Assembly: GCF_015155755.1 (NCBI RefSeq)
Contig: NZ_VWPI01000049.1
Location: 1-42,539 of the forward strand
DNA: 42,539 bases
From: Komagataeibacter sp. FXV3
Lineage (GTDB): Bacteria; Pseudomonadota; Alphaproteobacteria; Acetobacterales; Acetobacteraceae
Reading direction: 5' to 3'
Shown here: positions 1 through 11,942 of the stretch, piece after piece
Numbering within the stretch: position 1 is the first letter of the stretch
Layout of the letters: every line of letters starts with the position of its first letter
The notes under the pieces: model-generated
Databases searched by the model: none
Told to the model about the DNA's origin: nothing
The model's input: the letters and a program-made list of their open reading frames with translations, nothing else
Position numbers and translations under genes: made by a program

Positions 1-15
1 CTTCCGCCCCGCCCC

Positions 16-2575
<2,560 letters not shown>

Positions 2576-2663
2576 ACACGACAAAACCACGCGTACGCAG
2601 CCGGATAGTTGATGCCTGCAACAGGAAGGATATGATAACCGTTAGGATCACGGGCAGTCTGTT

Positions 2664-2703
2664 TTTCCTGTTTGCGGGGCTGCCGTTTCCTGTTTCCCGG
2701 CTG
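2664..2703 (+). repeat. Imperfect short tandem repeat upstream of bpt
   Basis: Two adjacent copies of a pyrimidine-rich unit, TTTCCTGTTTGCGGGGCTG (2664-2682) and TTTCCTGTTTCCCGGCTG (2686-2703), lie just before the bpt start. An AACAGGAA upstream (about 2618-2625) is complementary to part of each. No function is evident; it may only be leader sequence or a replication-slippage duplication. Confidence 0.5.
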
Positions 2704-2713
2704 GTGAGAGCGC

Positions 2714-3496
2714 ATGACCTATACATCGCCACGGCATCCACAGCTGTTCTATACCACGGCGCCCATGCCCTGCCCCTATCTGGCGGGACGCATGGAACGC
2801 AAGGTCGTGACCGAAATTGGCGGTCCGGACGCCGTGCCGTTCCATAACCGCCTGTCACGCGCCGGTTTCCGCCGCAGCCACACCATTGCCTATGCCCCCG
2901 TCTGCGCGGGCTGCACGGCGTGCACGCCCATACGCGTGCCCGTGGCGCGCTTTGCCCCCAGCCGCACGCAGCAGCGCGCCCTGCGCCGCAATGCCGGACT
3001 GCGCGCGCAACGCATTCCCACCGCCGCAACACCCGAACAGTTCAGCCTGTTCAGCGCATACCAGTCCACCCGCCATGAAGGCGGTGACATGGCATCCATG
3101 ACCTTTCCCGATTACCGGGCCATGGTCGAGGATACGCCGATCGAGACCTTCATGATCGAATTCCGCGATACCGACGGCAGGCTGGCCTGTGTCGCGCTGG
3201 TGGACCAACTGGATGACGGGCTTTCCGCCGTCTATGATTTCTATGATCCCGCGCTGCAGCAGCGTTCACTGGGCACGTTCGCGGTCATGCACCTGATCGA
3301 ATACACCCGCACGCTTGGCCTGCCCCACCTGTATCTGGGCTACTGGATCAGCGAGAGCCGGAAAATGGCCTACAAGGCCCGTTTCCGCCCGGCCCAGATC
3401 ATGACGCGTGGCGTATGGCATGATCTGGACCTGACGCAGTACCAGGCAAATGAAAGCGCCTTCCTGCCGGACGGACTGTTCCGCCCGGTGGACTGA
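2714..3496 (+). CDS. bpt: Aspartate/glutamate leucyltransferase (Bpt/Ate family)
   Basis: Cytosolic aminoacyl-tRNA-protein transferase that adds Leu from Leu-tRNA to proteins starting with Asp or Glu, marking them for the ClpS/ClpAP N-end rule pathway. It is 260 residues, normal for bacterial Bpt. An N-terminal ATE domain holds Cys20 and the cluster C64-x2-C67-x2-C70 (APVCAGCTAC). The C-terminal acyltransferase-like domain has the family signature YLGYWISESRKMAYKARF. The start follows a GGTGAGAG ribosome site. It converges on parC with only 7 bp between the stops. The ATE homologue could formally be an arginyltransferase, but the bacterial short form makes leucyltransferase the better call. 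Confidence 0.93.
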   Translation: MTYTSPRHPQLFYTTAPMPCPYLAGRMERKVVTEIGGPDAVPFHNRLSRAGFRRSHTIAYAPVCAGCTACTPIRVPVARFAPSRTQQRALRRNAGLRAQRIPTAATPEQFSLFSAYQSTRHEGGDMASMTFPDYRAMVEDTPIETFMIEFRDTDGRLACVALVDQLDDGLSAVYDFYDPALQQRSLGTFAVMHLIEYTRTLGLPHLYLGYWISESRKMAYKARFRPAQIMTRGVWHDLDLTQYQANESAFLPDGLFRPVD

Positions 3497-3503
3497 TGCC
3501 CGA

Positions 3504-5720
3504 TCAGGCGCGTGGCTTGCGCGTGGCCCAGGCGGGGGCCGTCCTGCCTACATCAGCCCGCTTGCCCAGATAATCCTTCAGGTCCGCAAAGGAACGGGTG
3601 CGGGCGGGATCGGGCCATGTCACACCGGCATCCGCCGCGAACACGACAGCGTCACGCAGGCCACCATCCTTGTATTTCTGCAGGATTACGCCAAGGCCGC
3701 GCGTCATTTCCGGCAACTGGTCCAGCGGGAAGACCAGCATGCGCCGGTTCTGCCCGAGTACCAGAACATGGTCGCCAATGGCGGGCGCGCAGACCAGCGC
3801 ACTTTCCCTGTCCTTCAGGTTCAGCACCTGCTTGCCGGTGCGCTTTTCCGCCGTCATGGCCGATTCCGCCACGATCATGCCACGCCCGGTGCTGGAAGCC
3901 AGCAGGCGCTTGCGCGTATCCTCGACCGGGAACATCGTGATGATGTCCTCATCATTGGACAGGTCGATAATCAGCCGCAATGGCTGGCCATCGCCACGTC
4001 CGCGCGGCAGGTCAGCCACACGCAGCGTAAAGGCACGCCCGTCGGTCGCGAAAACGCACAGCCGGTCATTGCTGTAACATTCGACCGCCATGCCCAGGCC
4101 GTCGCCTTCCTTGAATTTCAGGGCTTCGGGGTCCTGCCCATGGCCCCGAACGGTACGGATCCACCCCTTCTGTGACAGGATGACCGTCAGCGGGTCGCGC
4201 TCGACCGGCAGGGCGGCTTCGACATCAATTTCAACCGGTGCATCAGCCAGCAGGCTGCGCCGCTTGCCCAGCGCACCGCCGCCAAAGGTTTTCTGGATGT
4301 CCCTGATTTCGGATGCGATGCGCTTCCACCGCAATCCTTCCTGATCCAGCAGGTCGTGCAGGGACTGCTTTTCCGCGCTCAGCTTCGCATGCTCGTCGCG
4401 GATTTCCATTTCCTCCAGCCGCCGCAGGCTGCGCAGGCGCATGTTCAGGACCGATTCCGCCTGCAGTTCCGTAAGATCGAAGGTCGCGATCAGGGCGGCC
4501 TTCGCGTCGTCCTCCTCACGGACAATGCGGATCACTTCATCAAGGTTGAGATAGACCGCAAGGAACCCATCAAGGATTTCCAGACGCCGGTCAACCGCTG
4601 CCAGCCGGTTGGCGCTGCGACGCTGCAATACGTCATGACGGTGGTCCAGCCATGCCTGCAGCACATCCTTCAGGCTGCGCACGCCGGGCACCTGATCGGC
4701 GCCCAGCACGTTCATGTTCAGGCCAAAGCGACTTTCCAGCTGCGTTGCGCGGAACAGGGTTTCCATCAGCACCGCAGGTTCGATCCCGCGCGACTTGGGT
4801 TCCAGCACCAGCCGGATGTCGGTCGTGCTTTCATCGCGGATATCGGCCAGAAGGGGCAGCTTCTTCTGTTCCATAAGGTCCGCGACCTGTTCGATCAGGC
4901 GCGATTTCTGCACCTGATACGGGATTTCAGTCACCACGATCTGCCATGTGCCGAAACGCCCCTGCTCCACATCCCATTTCGAACGGATGCGGAAGGAACC
5001 ACGTCCGGTTTCATACGCACGGGCAATGGCGTCGCTGTCCTCCACAATGCTACCGCCGGTGGGGAAATCCGGACCGGGCATATGTTTCAGCAGTTCCGCC
5101 GTGGTCATGGCGGGTTTGCGGATCAGGGCAAGGGCCGCGGCACAGATCTCACCCACGTTATGCGGCGGGATGGAGGTCGCCATGCCCACCGCGATCCCTG
5201 CCGCCCCGTTGGCCAGCAGGTTGGGGAAGGCTGCGGGCAGGACAACGGGTTCCTGTTCCTCACCATCATAGGTCGGGCGGAAGTCAACGCAGTCCTCGCC
5301 AATGCCCTCCAGCAGGGCCTTGGCCACTTCGGTCAGGCGGGATTCCGTGTATCGCATGGCGGCGGCGTTATCACCGTCGATCGAGCCGAAATTGCCCTGC
5401 CCTTCCACCAGCGGGTAGCGGACGGCAAAATCCTGTGCCAGCCGCACCAGCGCCTCATAGACCGAGGCATCGCCATGCGGATGGTATTTACCGATCACGT
5501 CGCCCACCACGCGGGCACATTTCTTGAACCCGGCCGACGGGTCCAGCTTGAGCTGCTGCATCGCATAGATCATGCGACGATGTACCGGCTTCAGCCCGTC
5601 GCGCACATCAGGCAGCGAGCGCGACATGATCGTTGACATGGCATAGGCCAGGTACCGTTCGCTCAGCGCATCGGCCAGCTTGGTATCTTCAATATGACCG
5701 GCTGTTGTATCCACAGGCAT
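3504..5720 (-). CDS. parC: DNA topoisomerase IV subunit A
   Basis: The breakage-reunion subunit of topoisomerase IV, which unlinks daughter chromosomes together with ParE. It has 738 residues, the usual alphaproteobacterial ParC length. The winged-helix/tower region carries [16 protein letters not shown] (from residue 79) and the active tyrosine Y124 in [11 protein letters not shown]-terminal beta-propeller blades follow. The start at 5720 follows GGGAGGAAG; longer readings add an unrelated N-terminus. At the position of the fluoroquinolone-target serine the residue is Ala85, followed by Ser86. It is ParC rather than GyrA because the C-terminal domain is short. It lies 61 bp downstream of recO on the same strand. 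Confidence 0.95.
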   Translation of the reverse strand: MPVDTTAGHIEDTKLADALSERYLAYAMSTIMSRSLPDVRDGLKPVHRRMIYAMQQLKLDPSAGFKKCARVVGDVIGKYHPHGDASVYEALVRLAQDFAVRYPLVEGQGNFGSIDGDNAAAMRYTESRLTEVAKALLEGIGEDCVDFRPTYDGEEQEPVVLPAAFPNLLANGAAGIAVGMATSIPPHNVGEICAAALALIRKPAMTTAELLKHMPGPDFPTGGSIVEDSDAIARAYETGRGSFRIRSKWDVEQGRFGTWQIVVTEIPYQVQKSRLIEQVADLMEQKKLPLLADIRDESTTDIRLVLEPKSRGIEPAVLMETLFRATQLESRFGLNMNVLGADQVPGVRSLKDVLQAWLDHRHDVLQRRSANRLAAVDRRLEILDGFLAVYLNLDEVIRIVREEDDAKAALIATFDLTELQAESVLNMRLRSLRRLEEMEIRDEHAKLSAEKQSLHDLLDQEGLRWKRIASEIRDIQKTFGGGALGKRRSLLADAPVEIDVEAALPVERDPLTVILSQKGWIRTVRGHGQDPEALKFKEGDGLGMAVECYSNDRLCVFATDGRAFTLRVADLPRGRGDGQPLRLIIDLSNDEDIITMFPVEDTRKRLLASSTGRGMIVAESAMTAEKRTGKQVLNLKDRESALVCAPAIGDHVLVLGQNRRMLVFPLDQLPEMTRGLGVILQKYKDGGLRDAVVFAADAGVTWPDPARTRSFADLKDYLGKRADVGRTAPAWATRKPRA

Positions 5721-5781
5721 GCAATCTTCCTCCCGCAGGTGAACAGATAGCGAAACTTTACGCTTTGTCCAATGGTAGTAA

Positions 5782-6573
5782 TCAGTCAGCAGCGGCCGCC
5801 GCCCCGTCGGGCGGTGCATCCGGCGGGGGAATGTCCGCTTCGCGCGCCATCATGTCCAGCAGCCTGCACCGGGCTTCGGGCACCGGACGGTGCCGCTGGC
5901 CAAAAGCGTCGCGTTGCAGGAAATGCCCGGTCAGGCGCAGCCCGTCATACCAGTCCACCGGGGTGCCGACCTGATCGGGGTGCAGCACGAAACCGGGCAG
6001 TGGCAGCAGGCGGCTGCGCCATTCGCCCGCGCGTTCATCCGATACCGCCCGCCCTGTGCGCGGCGATACCCACCGCAGGTCGCCTGAACTGCCACCAAGG
6101 GCGCAGTGCGTCAGGTCCAGCCCGAAACCTAGTTCGGACAGCAAAAGCAGTTCCCACCGCACGATTTCAGGCATGGCTTCCGCTACCGCCCATTGCGGGT
6201 CAAGGCTGATCCGCGCCAGCAGGCTGGCCAGTCCGTGAAATATGGCGGGATGGGGTTCGCGTTCCGGCAGGCAGCCATCAGCCAGCGCGCATAACGACGC
6301 CAGCATGGCCAGTGGCAGCGGCGCGTCCAGTATGCGGGCCGCGGAGGCATGGACCGTTTCCGCCGTGATATTGCCCAGCTGTTCGGGCAGCCGGGCGGTC
6401 CAGCGCGCGCGGACAAGGTTACCAGTCTGCCAGACCGCCCGGCCCCGGCTGGATGAACCCCCACGGGCCAGTCCATGATACAGCCCGTATTCGCCCGTCA
6501 GGACATGCGCAATTGCGCTGCCTTCCCCATACGGGGTGGCGGAAAGCACAAGGGCGGGTGCCTCCCATTCCAT
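5782..6573 (-). CDS. recO: DNA repair protein RecO
   Basis: RecFOR-pathway mediator that helps load RecA on SSB-coated single-stranded gaps. The 263-residue product opens with the OB-fold start [20 protein letters not shown] and carries the C-terminal motif [12 protein letters not shown]. The zinc-binding cysteine set of some RecO proteins is not complete: only Cys is seen in [13 protein letters not shown]. The start at 6573 matches the family N-terminus and lies in the loop of a perfect 13-bp inverted repeat (6549-6561/6580-6592), so its translation may be structure-controlled. It sits 49 bp downstream of tsf and probably shares its transcript. Confidence 0.93.
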   Translation of the reverse strand: MEWEAPALVLSATPYGEGSAIAHVLTGEYGLYHGLARGGSSSRGRAVWQTGNLVRARWTARLPEQLGNITAETVHASAARILDAPLPLAMLASLCALADGCLPEREPHPAIFHGLASLLARISLDPQWAVAEAMPEIVRWELLLLSELGFGLDLTHCALGGSSGDLRWVSPRTGRAVSDERAGEWRSRLLPLPGFVLHPDQVGTPVDWYDGLRLTGHFLQRDAFGQRHRPVPEARCRLLDMMAREADIPPPDAPPDGAAAAAD

Positions 6574-6592
6574 CAGGAAGCACCCGCCCTTG
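6549..6592 (-). promoter_or_regulatory. Stem-loop enclosing the recO start codon
   Basis: A perfect 13-bp inverted repeat, CAAGGGCGGGTGC at 6549-6561 and GCACCCGCCCTTG at 6580-6592, with an 18-base loop. Read on the reverse strand, the loop holds the recO ATG (6573-6571), and the distal arm encodes residues E-A-P-A-L. No T-run follows on either strand, so it is not a textbook intrinsic terminator. It could attenuate read-through from rpsB-tsf, or mask recO initiation. Confidence 0.7.
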
Positions 6593-6622
6593 CGCAAAGA
6601 AAACCGGAAACCGGCAACGTGA

Positions 6623-7528
6623 TCAGTTGCCAGCAGCCTTTGCCACTTCGGCGGCAAAGTCGTTTTCTTCCTTCTCGATGCCTTCACCCAGCTGGAAGCG
6701 GTCGAAACCGGTCAGCTTGGCGCCTGCCTTTTCCACGATCTTGCGCACGCGGCTTTCGCCATCATGCACCCAGACCTGTTCCAGCAGCACAACTTCTTCA
6801 TAGAACTTGCGGATACGGCCATCGACCATCTTTTCAATGATCGCGTCGGGTTTGCCCGAAGCCTTGGCCTGTTCCACCAGCACCGCGCGCTCACGCTCAA
6901 GCGCCTGCGGGTCAACGCTGTCCACATCCAGTGCTGCCGGACGGGTCGCGGCAACATGCATGCCGATGCGACGGCCAAGGTCTTCCATCGCTTCGCTGGC
7001 GGTCGGTGCCTCAACGGCAGCCAGCACGCCAATCTTGCCCAGGCCGGGGCTTACGGCGGAATGCACGTAGGTCGCGACCACGCCCGACGGCACGCTTAGC
7101 ACGCGCGCGCGGCGGATGGACATGTTTTCACCAATGGTGGCGATCAGGTGCGTCAGTTCATCGGCAACGCTGCGGCCGCTTTTCAGCACGGCGGTCTTCA
7201 GCTTTTCCAGATCGTCGCCAACGCTCAGCGCGGCATGGGCCACTTCGGAGACGAAGTTCTGGAAATGCTCGTTGCGGGCGACGAAGTCGGTTTCGGCATT
7301 GATCTCGACCATGGCAGCCTTGAGATCGGTCTGCGCCACGCCAACCAAGCCTTCGGCCGTAACGCGGCCGGACTTCTTGGCGGCGGCCGACAGGCCCTTC
7401 TTGCGCAGCCAGTCGATTGCGCCTTCGATATCGCCTTCGGCTTCGTTAAGGGCCTTCTTGCAATCCATCATGCCCGCGCCGGTCTTCTCACGAAGTTCCT
7501 TGACGAGGGCTGCGGTAATCTGCGCCAT
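6623..7528 (-). CDS. tsf: Translation elongation factor Ts
   Basis: Guanine-nucleotide exchange factor that recycles EF-Tu-GDP. It is 301 residues, normal length. The N-terminal UBA-like segment contains [18 protein letters not shown], and the exchange-factor signature [13 protein letters not shown] follows. The start at 7528 is chosen because MAQITAAL is the conserved N-terminus and AGGAG precedes it. It is downstream of rpsB on the same strand with a 109-bp spacer containing two stem-loops, the classical rpsB-tsf pairing. Confidence 0.97.
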   Translation of the reverse strand: MAQITAALVKELREKTGAGMMDCKKALNEAEGDIEGAIDWLRKKGLSAAAKKSGRVTAEGLVGVAQTDLKAAMVEINAETDFVARNEHFQNFVSEVAHAALSVGDDLEKLKTAVLKSGRSVADELTHLIATIGENMSIRRARVLSVPSGVVATYVHSAVSPGLGKIGVLAAVEAPTASEAMEDLGRRIGMHVAATRPAALDVDSVDPQALERERAVLVEQAKASGKPDAIIEKMVDGRIRKFYEEVVLLEQVWVHDGESRVRKIVEKAGAKLTGFDRFQLGEGIEKEENDFAAEVAKAAGN

Positions 7529-7554
7529 TATCCTGATACTCCTCACGACAGGCG

Positions 7555-7580
7555 CACGCCCCGCATCGCTGCAGGGCGTG
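7555..7580 (-). promoter_or_regulatory. rpsB-tsf intergenic stem-loop 2
   Basis: Inverted repeat CACGCCC (7555-7561) and GGGCGTG (7574-7580) with a 12-base loop, about 26 bases upstream of the tsf start. There is no T-run. It is probably a processing or attenuation structure setting the S2:EF-Ts ratio; this role is inferred. Confidence 0.5.
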
Positions 7581-7597
7581 TCCTTGCTGTGTCAGTT

Positions 7598-7631
7598 ACG
7601 CCGGGCGGCCTGTTTCAGCCTGCCCCGGCGT
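7598..7631 (-). terminator. rpsB-tsf intergenic stem-loop 1 (attenuator-like)
   Basis: ACGCCGGG (7598-7605) pairs perfectly with CCCGGCGT (7624-7631), and the loop contains a further GGC/GCC stem, so the whole segment folds into one long hairpin. It begins seven bases after the rpsB stop on the reverse strand. The following bases are not T-rich, so partial attenuation or 3' end protection fits better than full termination. Confidence 0.55.
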
Positions 7632-7637
7632 CCATTT

Positions 7638-8423
7638 TCATTCCGCGCTTGCGGCGGCTTCCGTCACGGCCGTTTCCACGGCGGGGTCAACCGGCAGTTC
7701 CTCGGACGCACCGAAGTCTTCACCCGATGCACCCAGCTCGGCGGAGATACCGTCGAGGACAGCGGACGACACCAGTTCGCAATACAGGGCAATGGCGCGG
7801 ATGGCGTCATCGTTGCCCGGGATCGGATAGGTCACGCCACGCGGGTCGGAGTTGCTGTCCAGCACGGCTACAACCGGGATACCCAGCTTGTTGGCTTCTT
7901 CAACCGCCAGCTTTTCCTTGTTCGTGTCGATCACGAACAGGATGTCCGGCAGGCCGCCCATTTCCTTGATACCGCCGAGCGAACGCTCCAGCTTCTCACG
8001 GTCGCGGGTGATGTCCAGGACTTCTTTCTTGGTCAGGCCCTGGGTGCCGTTTTCCAGCATGTCGTCAATGCCGCGCAGGCGCTTGATCGAACCGGTGATG
8101 GTCTTCCAGTTCGTCAGCATGCCGCCCAGCCAGCGGTGGTTGACGTAATACTGGCCGCAACGCTTGGCCGCTTCGGCCACCTGGTCGGCTGCTGCGCGCT
8201 TGGTGCCGACGAACAGCACGCGGCCGCCACCGGCCACGGTGTCACGGATCGCCTTGAGCGCACGGTCCAGCATGGGAACGGTCTGCTGCAGGTCGATGAT
8301 GTGGACCTGGTTGCGCACACCGAACAGGTATGGCGCCATGCGCGGGTTCCAGCGGCGGGTGTGGTGACCGAAGTGCACGCCGGCTTCAAGCAGCTGGCGC
8401 ATGGTGAATTCAGGCATCGCCAT
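7638..8423 (-). CDS. rpsB: 30S ribosomal protein S2
   Basis: Small-subunit ribosomal protein S2, 261 residues. Conserved blocks are [20 protein letters not shown] near the N-terminus, [25 protein letters not shown] and the region around [19 protein letters not shown]. The C-terminal tail is Ala/Glu-rich. Two Met codons (8423 and 8417) are possible starts; 8423 has AAGGA 10 bases upstream. It heads the rpsB-tsf-recO-parC strand block, and its leader contains a foldable inverted repeat that may serve autoregulation. Confidence 0.97.
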   Translation of the reverse strand: MAMPEFTMRQLLEAGVHFGHHTRRWNPRMAPYLFGVRNQVHIIDLQQTVPMLDRALKAIRDTVAGGGRVLFVGTKRAAADQVAEAAKRCGQYYVNHRWLGGMLTNWKTITGSIKRLRGIDDMLENGTQGLTKKEVLDITRDREKLERSLGGIKEMGGLPDILFVIDTNKEKLAVEEANKLGIPVVAVLDSNSDPRGVTYPIPGNDDAIRAIALYCELVSSAVLDGISAELGASGEDFGASEELPVDPAVETAVTEAAASAE

Positions 8424-8455
8424 GTCGGCTAAATCCTTGTGTCTGGTTTATCCTC

Positions 8456-8504
8456 CGTGAAGCACGCCCTGTTTTTCAAGGACACCAGAGGTCTTGGCTT
8501 CACG
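8456..8504 (-). promoter_or_regulatory. Structured rpsB leader
   Basis: On the reverse strand CGTGAAGC (8504-8497) pairs with GCTTCACG (8463-8456). Between them is an inner hairpin CAAG-ACC-TCT-GGT-...-CTTG. A GGAGG follows the outer stem directly but lies 28 bases from the rpsB ATG, so it is not the rpsB ribosome site. The position in an r-protein leader suggests S2 autoregulation; this is inferred. Confidence 0.45.
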
Positions 8505-8536
8505 TGCGAATTGGCCCCGACGTGGGACCGTGGCGG

Positions 8537-8565
8537 GATATGGCTGTTTTTGGCGCATATTGCAA
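8537..8565 (-). promoter_or_regulatory. Possible rpsB promoter
   Basis: Reverse-strand TTGCAA (8565-8560) and CATATC (8542-8537) separated by 17 bases, upstream of the structured rpsB leader. The -35 is good and the -10 is moderate. Confidence 0.35.
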
Positions 8566-8649
8566 GGGCGCTGTTGGCCCCGGCCGCATCGTGATGCAAC
8601 TTTTCGCAAGCGGGGTGGTTGCCCCGTGCAAGGGATGCCTGTCATCCGG

Positions 8650-8666
8650 ACGGGCGTCACGCCCGT
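8650..8666. promoter_or_regulatory. Perfect palindrome in the osmC leader
   Basis: ACGGGCG-TCA-CGCCCGT, a 7-bp inverted repeat with a 3-base centre, ends 31 bases before the osmC ATG. It may be a repressor operator or an mRNA hairpin. It is not the AT-rich OhrR-type box. Confidence 0.45.
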
Positions 8667-8697
8667 ATTGCAACATGAAACAGGGGATCAAAGCGTA

Positions 8698-9129
8698 ATG
8701 GCGATCACGAAATTTGCGACGGCACACTGGTCAGGCGGACTGAAGGACGGCAAGGGCGAAATCTCGACCCAGAGCGGTTCGCTCAAGAACCAGCCCTATG
8801 GTTTCAATACCCGTTTCGAGGACAAGCCCGGCACCAACCCCGAGGAACTGCTGGGCGCAGCCCACGCCGCATGCTTCGCCATGGCGCTGTCGGGTATCCT
8901 TGGCGGCGCGGGACTTACGCCAAAATCACTGGACGCGAAATCCGAAATCGTACTGGACAAGCAGGGGGAAGGATTTGCCATCACCCATGCGAAACTGACG
9001 CTGGAAGCCGAAATTCCCGGCGCCACCGAAGCACAGTTCAAGGAACTGGCGGAAAAGGCGAAAGCAGGCTGTCCCGTCTCGAAACTGTTTGACGCGACAA
9101 TCACGCTGGACGCGAAGCTGAAAGGCTGA
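8698..9129 (+). CDS. osmC: OsmC-family peroxiredoxin
   Basis: Thiol-dependent organic hydroperoxide reductase in the cytosol. It is 143 residues, the family length. The two redox cysteines are C59 (AAHAACFAMAL) and C125 (AKAGCPVSKL), with the partner Arg39 (NTRF) and Glu50 (NPEE) in place. The start at 8698 gives the typical N-terminus MAITKFATAHW and follows AGGGG; longer readings add non-homologous leader. OsmC rather than Ohr is preferred from the cysteine contexts. It is a single-gene unit closed by a strong terminator. Confidence 0.94.
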   Translation: MAITKFATAHWSGGLKDGKGEISTQSGSLKNQPYGFNTRFEDKPGTNPEELLGAAHAACFAMALSGILGGAGLTPKSLDAKSEIVLDKQGEGFAITHAKLTLEAEIPGATEAQFKELAEKAKAGCPVSKLFDATITLDAKLKG

Positions 9130-9139
9130 TCCAGCAGGC

Positions 9140-9176
9140 GGCGCGGAACGAACCGGGGTTCCGCGCCAGATTTTTT
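9140..9176 (+). terminator. Rho-independent terminator of osmC
   Basis: Perfect 10-bp stem GGCGCGGAAC (9140-9149)/GTTCCGCGCC (9158-9167), an 8-base loop, then AGA and six T residues (9171-9176). It begins 10 bp after the osmC stop and overlaps the end of convergent aroC. Confidence 0.88.
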
Positions 9177-10266
9177 ACAGGACAACCGGATCCTGATTGC
9201 CCACCTGCCCCCGATGGCGCAGCAGGTGATCGGCCAGAACGCAGGCCATCATCGCTTCACCCACCGGCACGGCACGAATGCCGACACAGGGGTCATGCCG
9301 CCCCTTGGTCATGACATCCACGTTCTCGCCCTCACGCGTGACGGAGGGCACGGGCGTCAGGATCGAACTGGTCGGCTTGACCGCGAAGCGCGCCACGACC
9401 GGCTGGCCAGTGGAAATGCCCCCCAGCACGCCACCGGCATGGTTGGACGCGAACCGGATTTGGCCATTTTCCATGCGCATCGGGTCCGCGTTTTCTTCCC
9501 CCGTCAGGCAGGCGGAGGCAAACCCTTCCCCGATCTCGACACCCTTGACGGCGTTGATGCTCATCAATGCCATGGCGAGATCGGAATCCAGCTTGCCATA
9601 GATCGGCGCGCCCAGTCCGGGCGGTATGCCTTGGGCCACGACCTCGATCACCGCACCGATGGACGATCCCTTCTTGCGGATATCAGACAGGTATTCTTCC
9701 CACACCGGCAGGATCGTCGCATCCGGGCAGAACAGCGGATTGTCATTCACAATTTCCCAGTCCATCCGCGCACGGTCGACCGCATGTGGCCCGACCTGCA
9801 CCAGCGCGCCACGGATGCTGACCATATCCCCCAGCACCTTGCGCGCCACGGCCCCCGCCGCGACCCGCATGGCCGTTTCCCGGGCCGAGGAACGGCCGCC
9901 ACCCCGATAGTCACGGATGCCGTATTTCATGTCATAGGCGACATCGGCATGACCGGGACGGTAACGGGTTGCGATATCGCCATAATCACGTGAACGCTGG
10001 TCGGTATTGCGGATGACCAGCGAGATCGGGGTGCCGGTTGTCCTGCCCTCGAACACGCCGGACAGGATCTCGACCTGATCGGCTTCCTGCCGCTGGGTGG
10101 TGAATTTCGACTGACCGGGCCTGCGGCGGTCCAGCCAGGGCTGGATATCCGCCACATCCAGCGGGACACGCGGCGGGCAGCCGTCAATCACGCAGCCGAT
10201 GGCCGGGCCATGGCTTTCACCCCATGTGGTGACACGGAACAGGTGGCCGAAGGTATTGTACGACAT
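9175..10266 (-). CDS. aroC: Chorismate synthase
   Basis: Last shikimate-pathway enzyme, converting 5-enolpyruvylshikimate-3-phosphate to chorismate with reduced FMN. It is 363 residues, the usual length. Signatures seen are TTWGESHG with His19, the central [14 protein letters not shown] followed by [14 protein letters not shown], and [17 protein letters not shown] near the C-terminus. It starts 9 bp after the fabI stop, so the two are very probably co-transcribed. Confidence 0.97.
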   Translation of the reverse strand: MSYNTFGHLFRVTTWGESHGPAIGCVIDGCPPRVPLDVADIQPWLDRRRPGQSKFTTQRQEADQVEILSGVFEGRTTGTPISLVIRNTDQRSRDYGDIATRYRPGHADVAYDMKYGIRDYRGGGRSSARETAMRVAAGAVARKVLGDMVSIRGALVQVGPHAVDRARMDWEIVNDNPLFCPDATILPVWEEYLSDIRKKGSSIGAVIEVVAQGIPPGLGAPIYGKLDSDLAMALMSINAVKGVEIGEGFASACLTGEENADPMRMENGQIRFASNHAGGVLGGISTGQPVVARFAVKPTSSILTPVPSVTREGENVDVMTKGRHDPCVGIRAVPVGEAMMACVLADHLLRHRGQVGNQDPVVL

Positions 10267-10275
10267 GGGGTGCGA

Positions 10276-11115
10276 TCAGTTGCCCGCGACCGTGATGTCC
10301 GGCGCGGTGGGGTTTTTCATGCCGACAATATGGTAGCCGGAATCAACATGGTGGATTTCACCCGTAACGCCACCCGACAGGTCGGACAGCATGTACAGCC
10401 CCGCACCCCCAACTTCTTCCAGCGACACATTGCGTTCCAGCGGGGAGTTGTACTGGTTCCACTTGAGGATATAGCGGAAATCGCCAATGCCATTGGCAGC
10501 CAGCGTCATGACCGGCCCCGCGGAAATGCCATTGACGCGGATGCCATCACCACCAAGGTCAACCGCCATGTAGCGTACCGATGCCTCCAGCGCCGCCTTG
10601 GCCACACCCATCACATTGTAATGCGGCATGACGCGCTCGGCCCCCAGATAGGTCAGCGTCAGCAGCGACCCGCCGGGGTTCATGATTGCGGCCGCGCGCC
10701 GGGCGACAGCAGTGAAGGAATAACACGAAATGTCCATCGCCTTGAGGAAGGCGTCACGGGGGGTGTCGACATACCGCCCGCGCAGGAACTGCTTGTCCGC
10801 CCAGCCGATGGCATGGACAAGAAAGTCGATCTTGCCCCATTCCTTCTCGATCGCGGCAAATGTCTCGTCCATGGCGGCGTCATCGGTCACGTCGCACGGC
10901 AGCACCAGCGTCGATCCAACGCTTTCAGCCAGCGGACGCACGCGCTTGCCCAGCGCCTCGCCCTGATAGGTAAAGGCAAGTTCGCCCCCCTGCTCGGCCA
11001 CGGCGCGCGCGATGCCCCATGCGATGGAGCGGTCATTCGCAACACCCATGACAAGGCCCCGCTTGCCTTTCATCAATGAACCCTTGATGGCGATTTTGGG
11101 CGCGCCGTCTGACAT
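10276..11115 (-). CDS. fabI: Enoyl-[acyl-carrier-protein] reductase (NADH)
   Basis: Short-chain dehydrogenase catalysing the last reduction of each fatty acid elongation round. It is 279 residues. The nucleotide-binding loop GVANDRSIAWG is near residues 24-34. The catalytic residues are Tyr156 (LTYLG), Tyr166 and Lys173 (YNVMGVAK), matching the FabI Tyr-x6-Lys spacing. The start at 11115 gives MSDGAPKIAI, about 12 residues longer at the N-terminus than E. coli FabI. First gene of a fabI-aroC unit, divergent from pdxH. Confidence 0.95.
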   Translation of the reverse strand: MSDGAPKIAIKGSLMKGKRGLVMGVANDRSIAWGIARAVAEQGGELAFTYQGEALGKRVRPLAESVGSTLVLPCDVTDDAAMDETFAAIEKEWGKIDFLVHAIGWADKQFLRGRYVDTPRDAFLKAMDISCYSFTAVARRAAAIMNPGGSLLTLTYLGAERVMPHYNVMGVAKAALEASVRYMAVDLGGDGIRVNGISAGPVMTLAANGIGDFRYILKWNQYNSPLERNVSLEEVGGAGLYMLSDLSGGVTGEIHHVDSGYHIVGMKNPTAPDITVAGN

Positions 11116-11203
11116 GCTGGTATCCTTAATGGTAAATGACGGATGAAATTTCGGCCTCGTGGTTGCACAAGCTGCCGTTTTGGACAAGATGCCGATTGCG
11201 CTA

Positions 11204-11231
11204 ATTGTAGCCAATAATTGTCACATGGTAA
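11204..11231 (-). promoter_or_regulatory. Possible fabI promoter
   Basis: Reverse-strand TTACCA (11231-11226) and TACAAT (11209-11204) with a 16-base spacer, about 90 bases before the fabI start. A plus-strand TTGTCA at 11218-11223 could serve pdxH, so the two promoters may overlap. Confidence 0.35.
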
Positions 11232-11325
11232 CTTACCTTATGTTTCCATATGTTTCGTATCCCTGCGCCGCCCACATCCGGCACAGGCGGGTACAAGGCA
11301 TTCAGCGTTACGGAACCCCGACCCC

Positions 11326-11931
11326 ATGACCCTTCCCCTGATCGACCTTGCCGCTGACCCGTTCGACCTGTTTGACGCGTGGATGCGTGACGCGACAGCG
11401 CACGAACCCAACGACCCGAACGCCATGGCGCTGGCTACGGCCACGGCTGACGGACGGCCTTCGGTGCGGATGATCCTGCTCAAGGGCGCGGACCGGCGGG
11501 GATTTGTTTTCTACACCAACCTCAACAGCCGCAAGGCGGCCGAACTGAAGGCCAACCCGTACGCTGCCCTGCTGTTCCACTGGAAAAGCATCCGCCGCCA
11601 GATCCGTATCGAGGGCGCGGTGGAACCCGTGACCGCGGCCGAGGCCGACGCCTATTTCGCCAGCCGCAGCCGGGTGTCGCGTCTGGGCGCGATTGCGTCC
11701 AACCAGTCCCACCCCCTGCCCGACCGCGCCGTGTTCGAGAATGCGGTGGCAGACCTTGAAGCCCGCTACCCTGATCCCGACGCCGTCATTCCCCGCCCCG
11801 CCAACTGGAGCGGCTTTCGCGTCGTGCCGCAGCATTTCGAATTCTGGCAGGACCGTCCCTATCGCCTGCATGACCGCGCCGTGTGGGACCGGACAGCCGA
11901 TGGCTGGACGATGGAACGCCTTTATCCCTGA
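11326..11931 (+). CDS. pdxH: Pyridoxine/pyridoxamine 5'-phosphate oxidase
   Basis: FMN enzyme oxidising pyridoxine- or pyridoxamine-5'-phosphate to pyridoxal-5'-phosphate. It is 201 residues. FMN- and substrate-binding blocks are [48 protein letters not shown] and the C-terminal [15 protein letters not shown] with a final MERLYP, the conserved family ending. The start at 11326 gives [16 protein letters not shown], the typical beginning; an in-frame 11218 start is possible but poorly supported. It lies upstream of the stress-protein gene with a strongly foldable spacer. Confidence 0.95.
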   Translation: MTLPLIDLAADPFDLFDAWMRDATAHEPNDPNAMALATATADGRPSVRMILLKGADRRGFVFYTNLNSRKAAELKANPYAALLFHWKSIRRQIRIEGAVEPVTAAEADAYFASRSRVSRLGAIASNQSHPLPDRAVFENAVADLEARYPDPDAVIPRPANWSGFRVVPQHFEFWQDRPYRLHDRAVWDRTADGWTMERLYP

Positions 11932-11942
11932 ACTTAACGCCC

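Noticed and set aside
4356-5636. 426-residue open frame antisense to parC
   Set aside because: Overlaps a conserved gene entirely; His/Gln/Arg-rich translation without domains, caused by GC-rich third positions.
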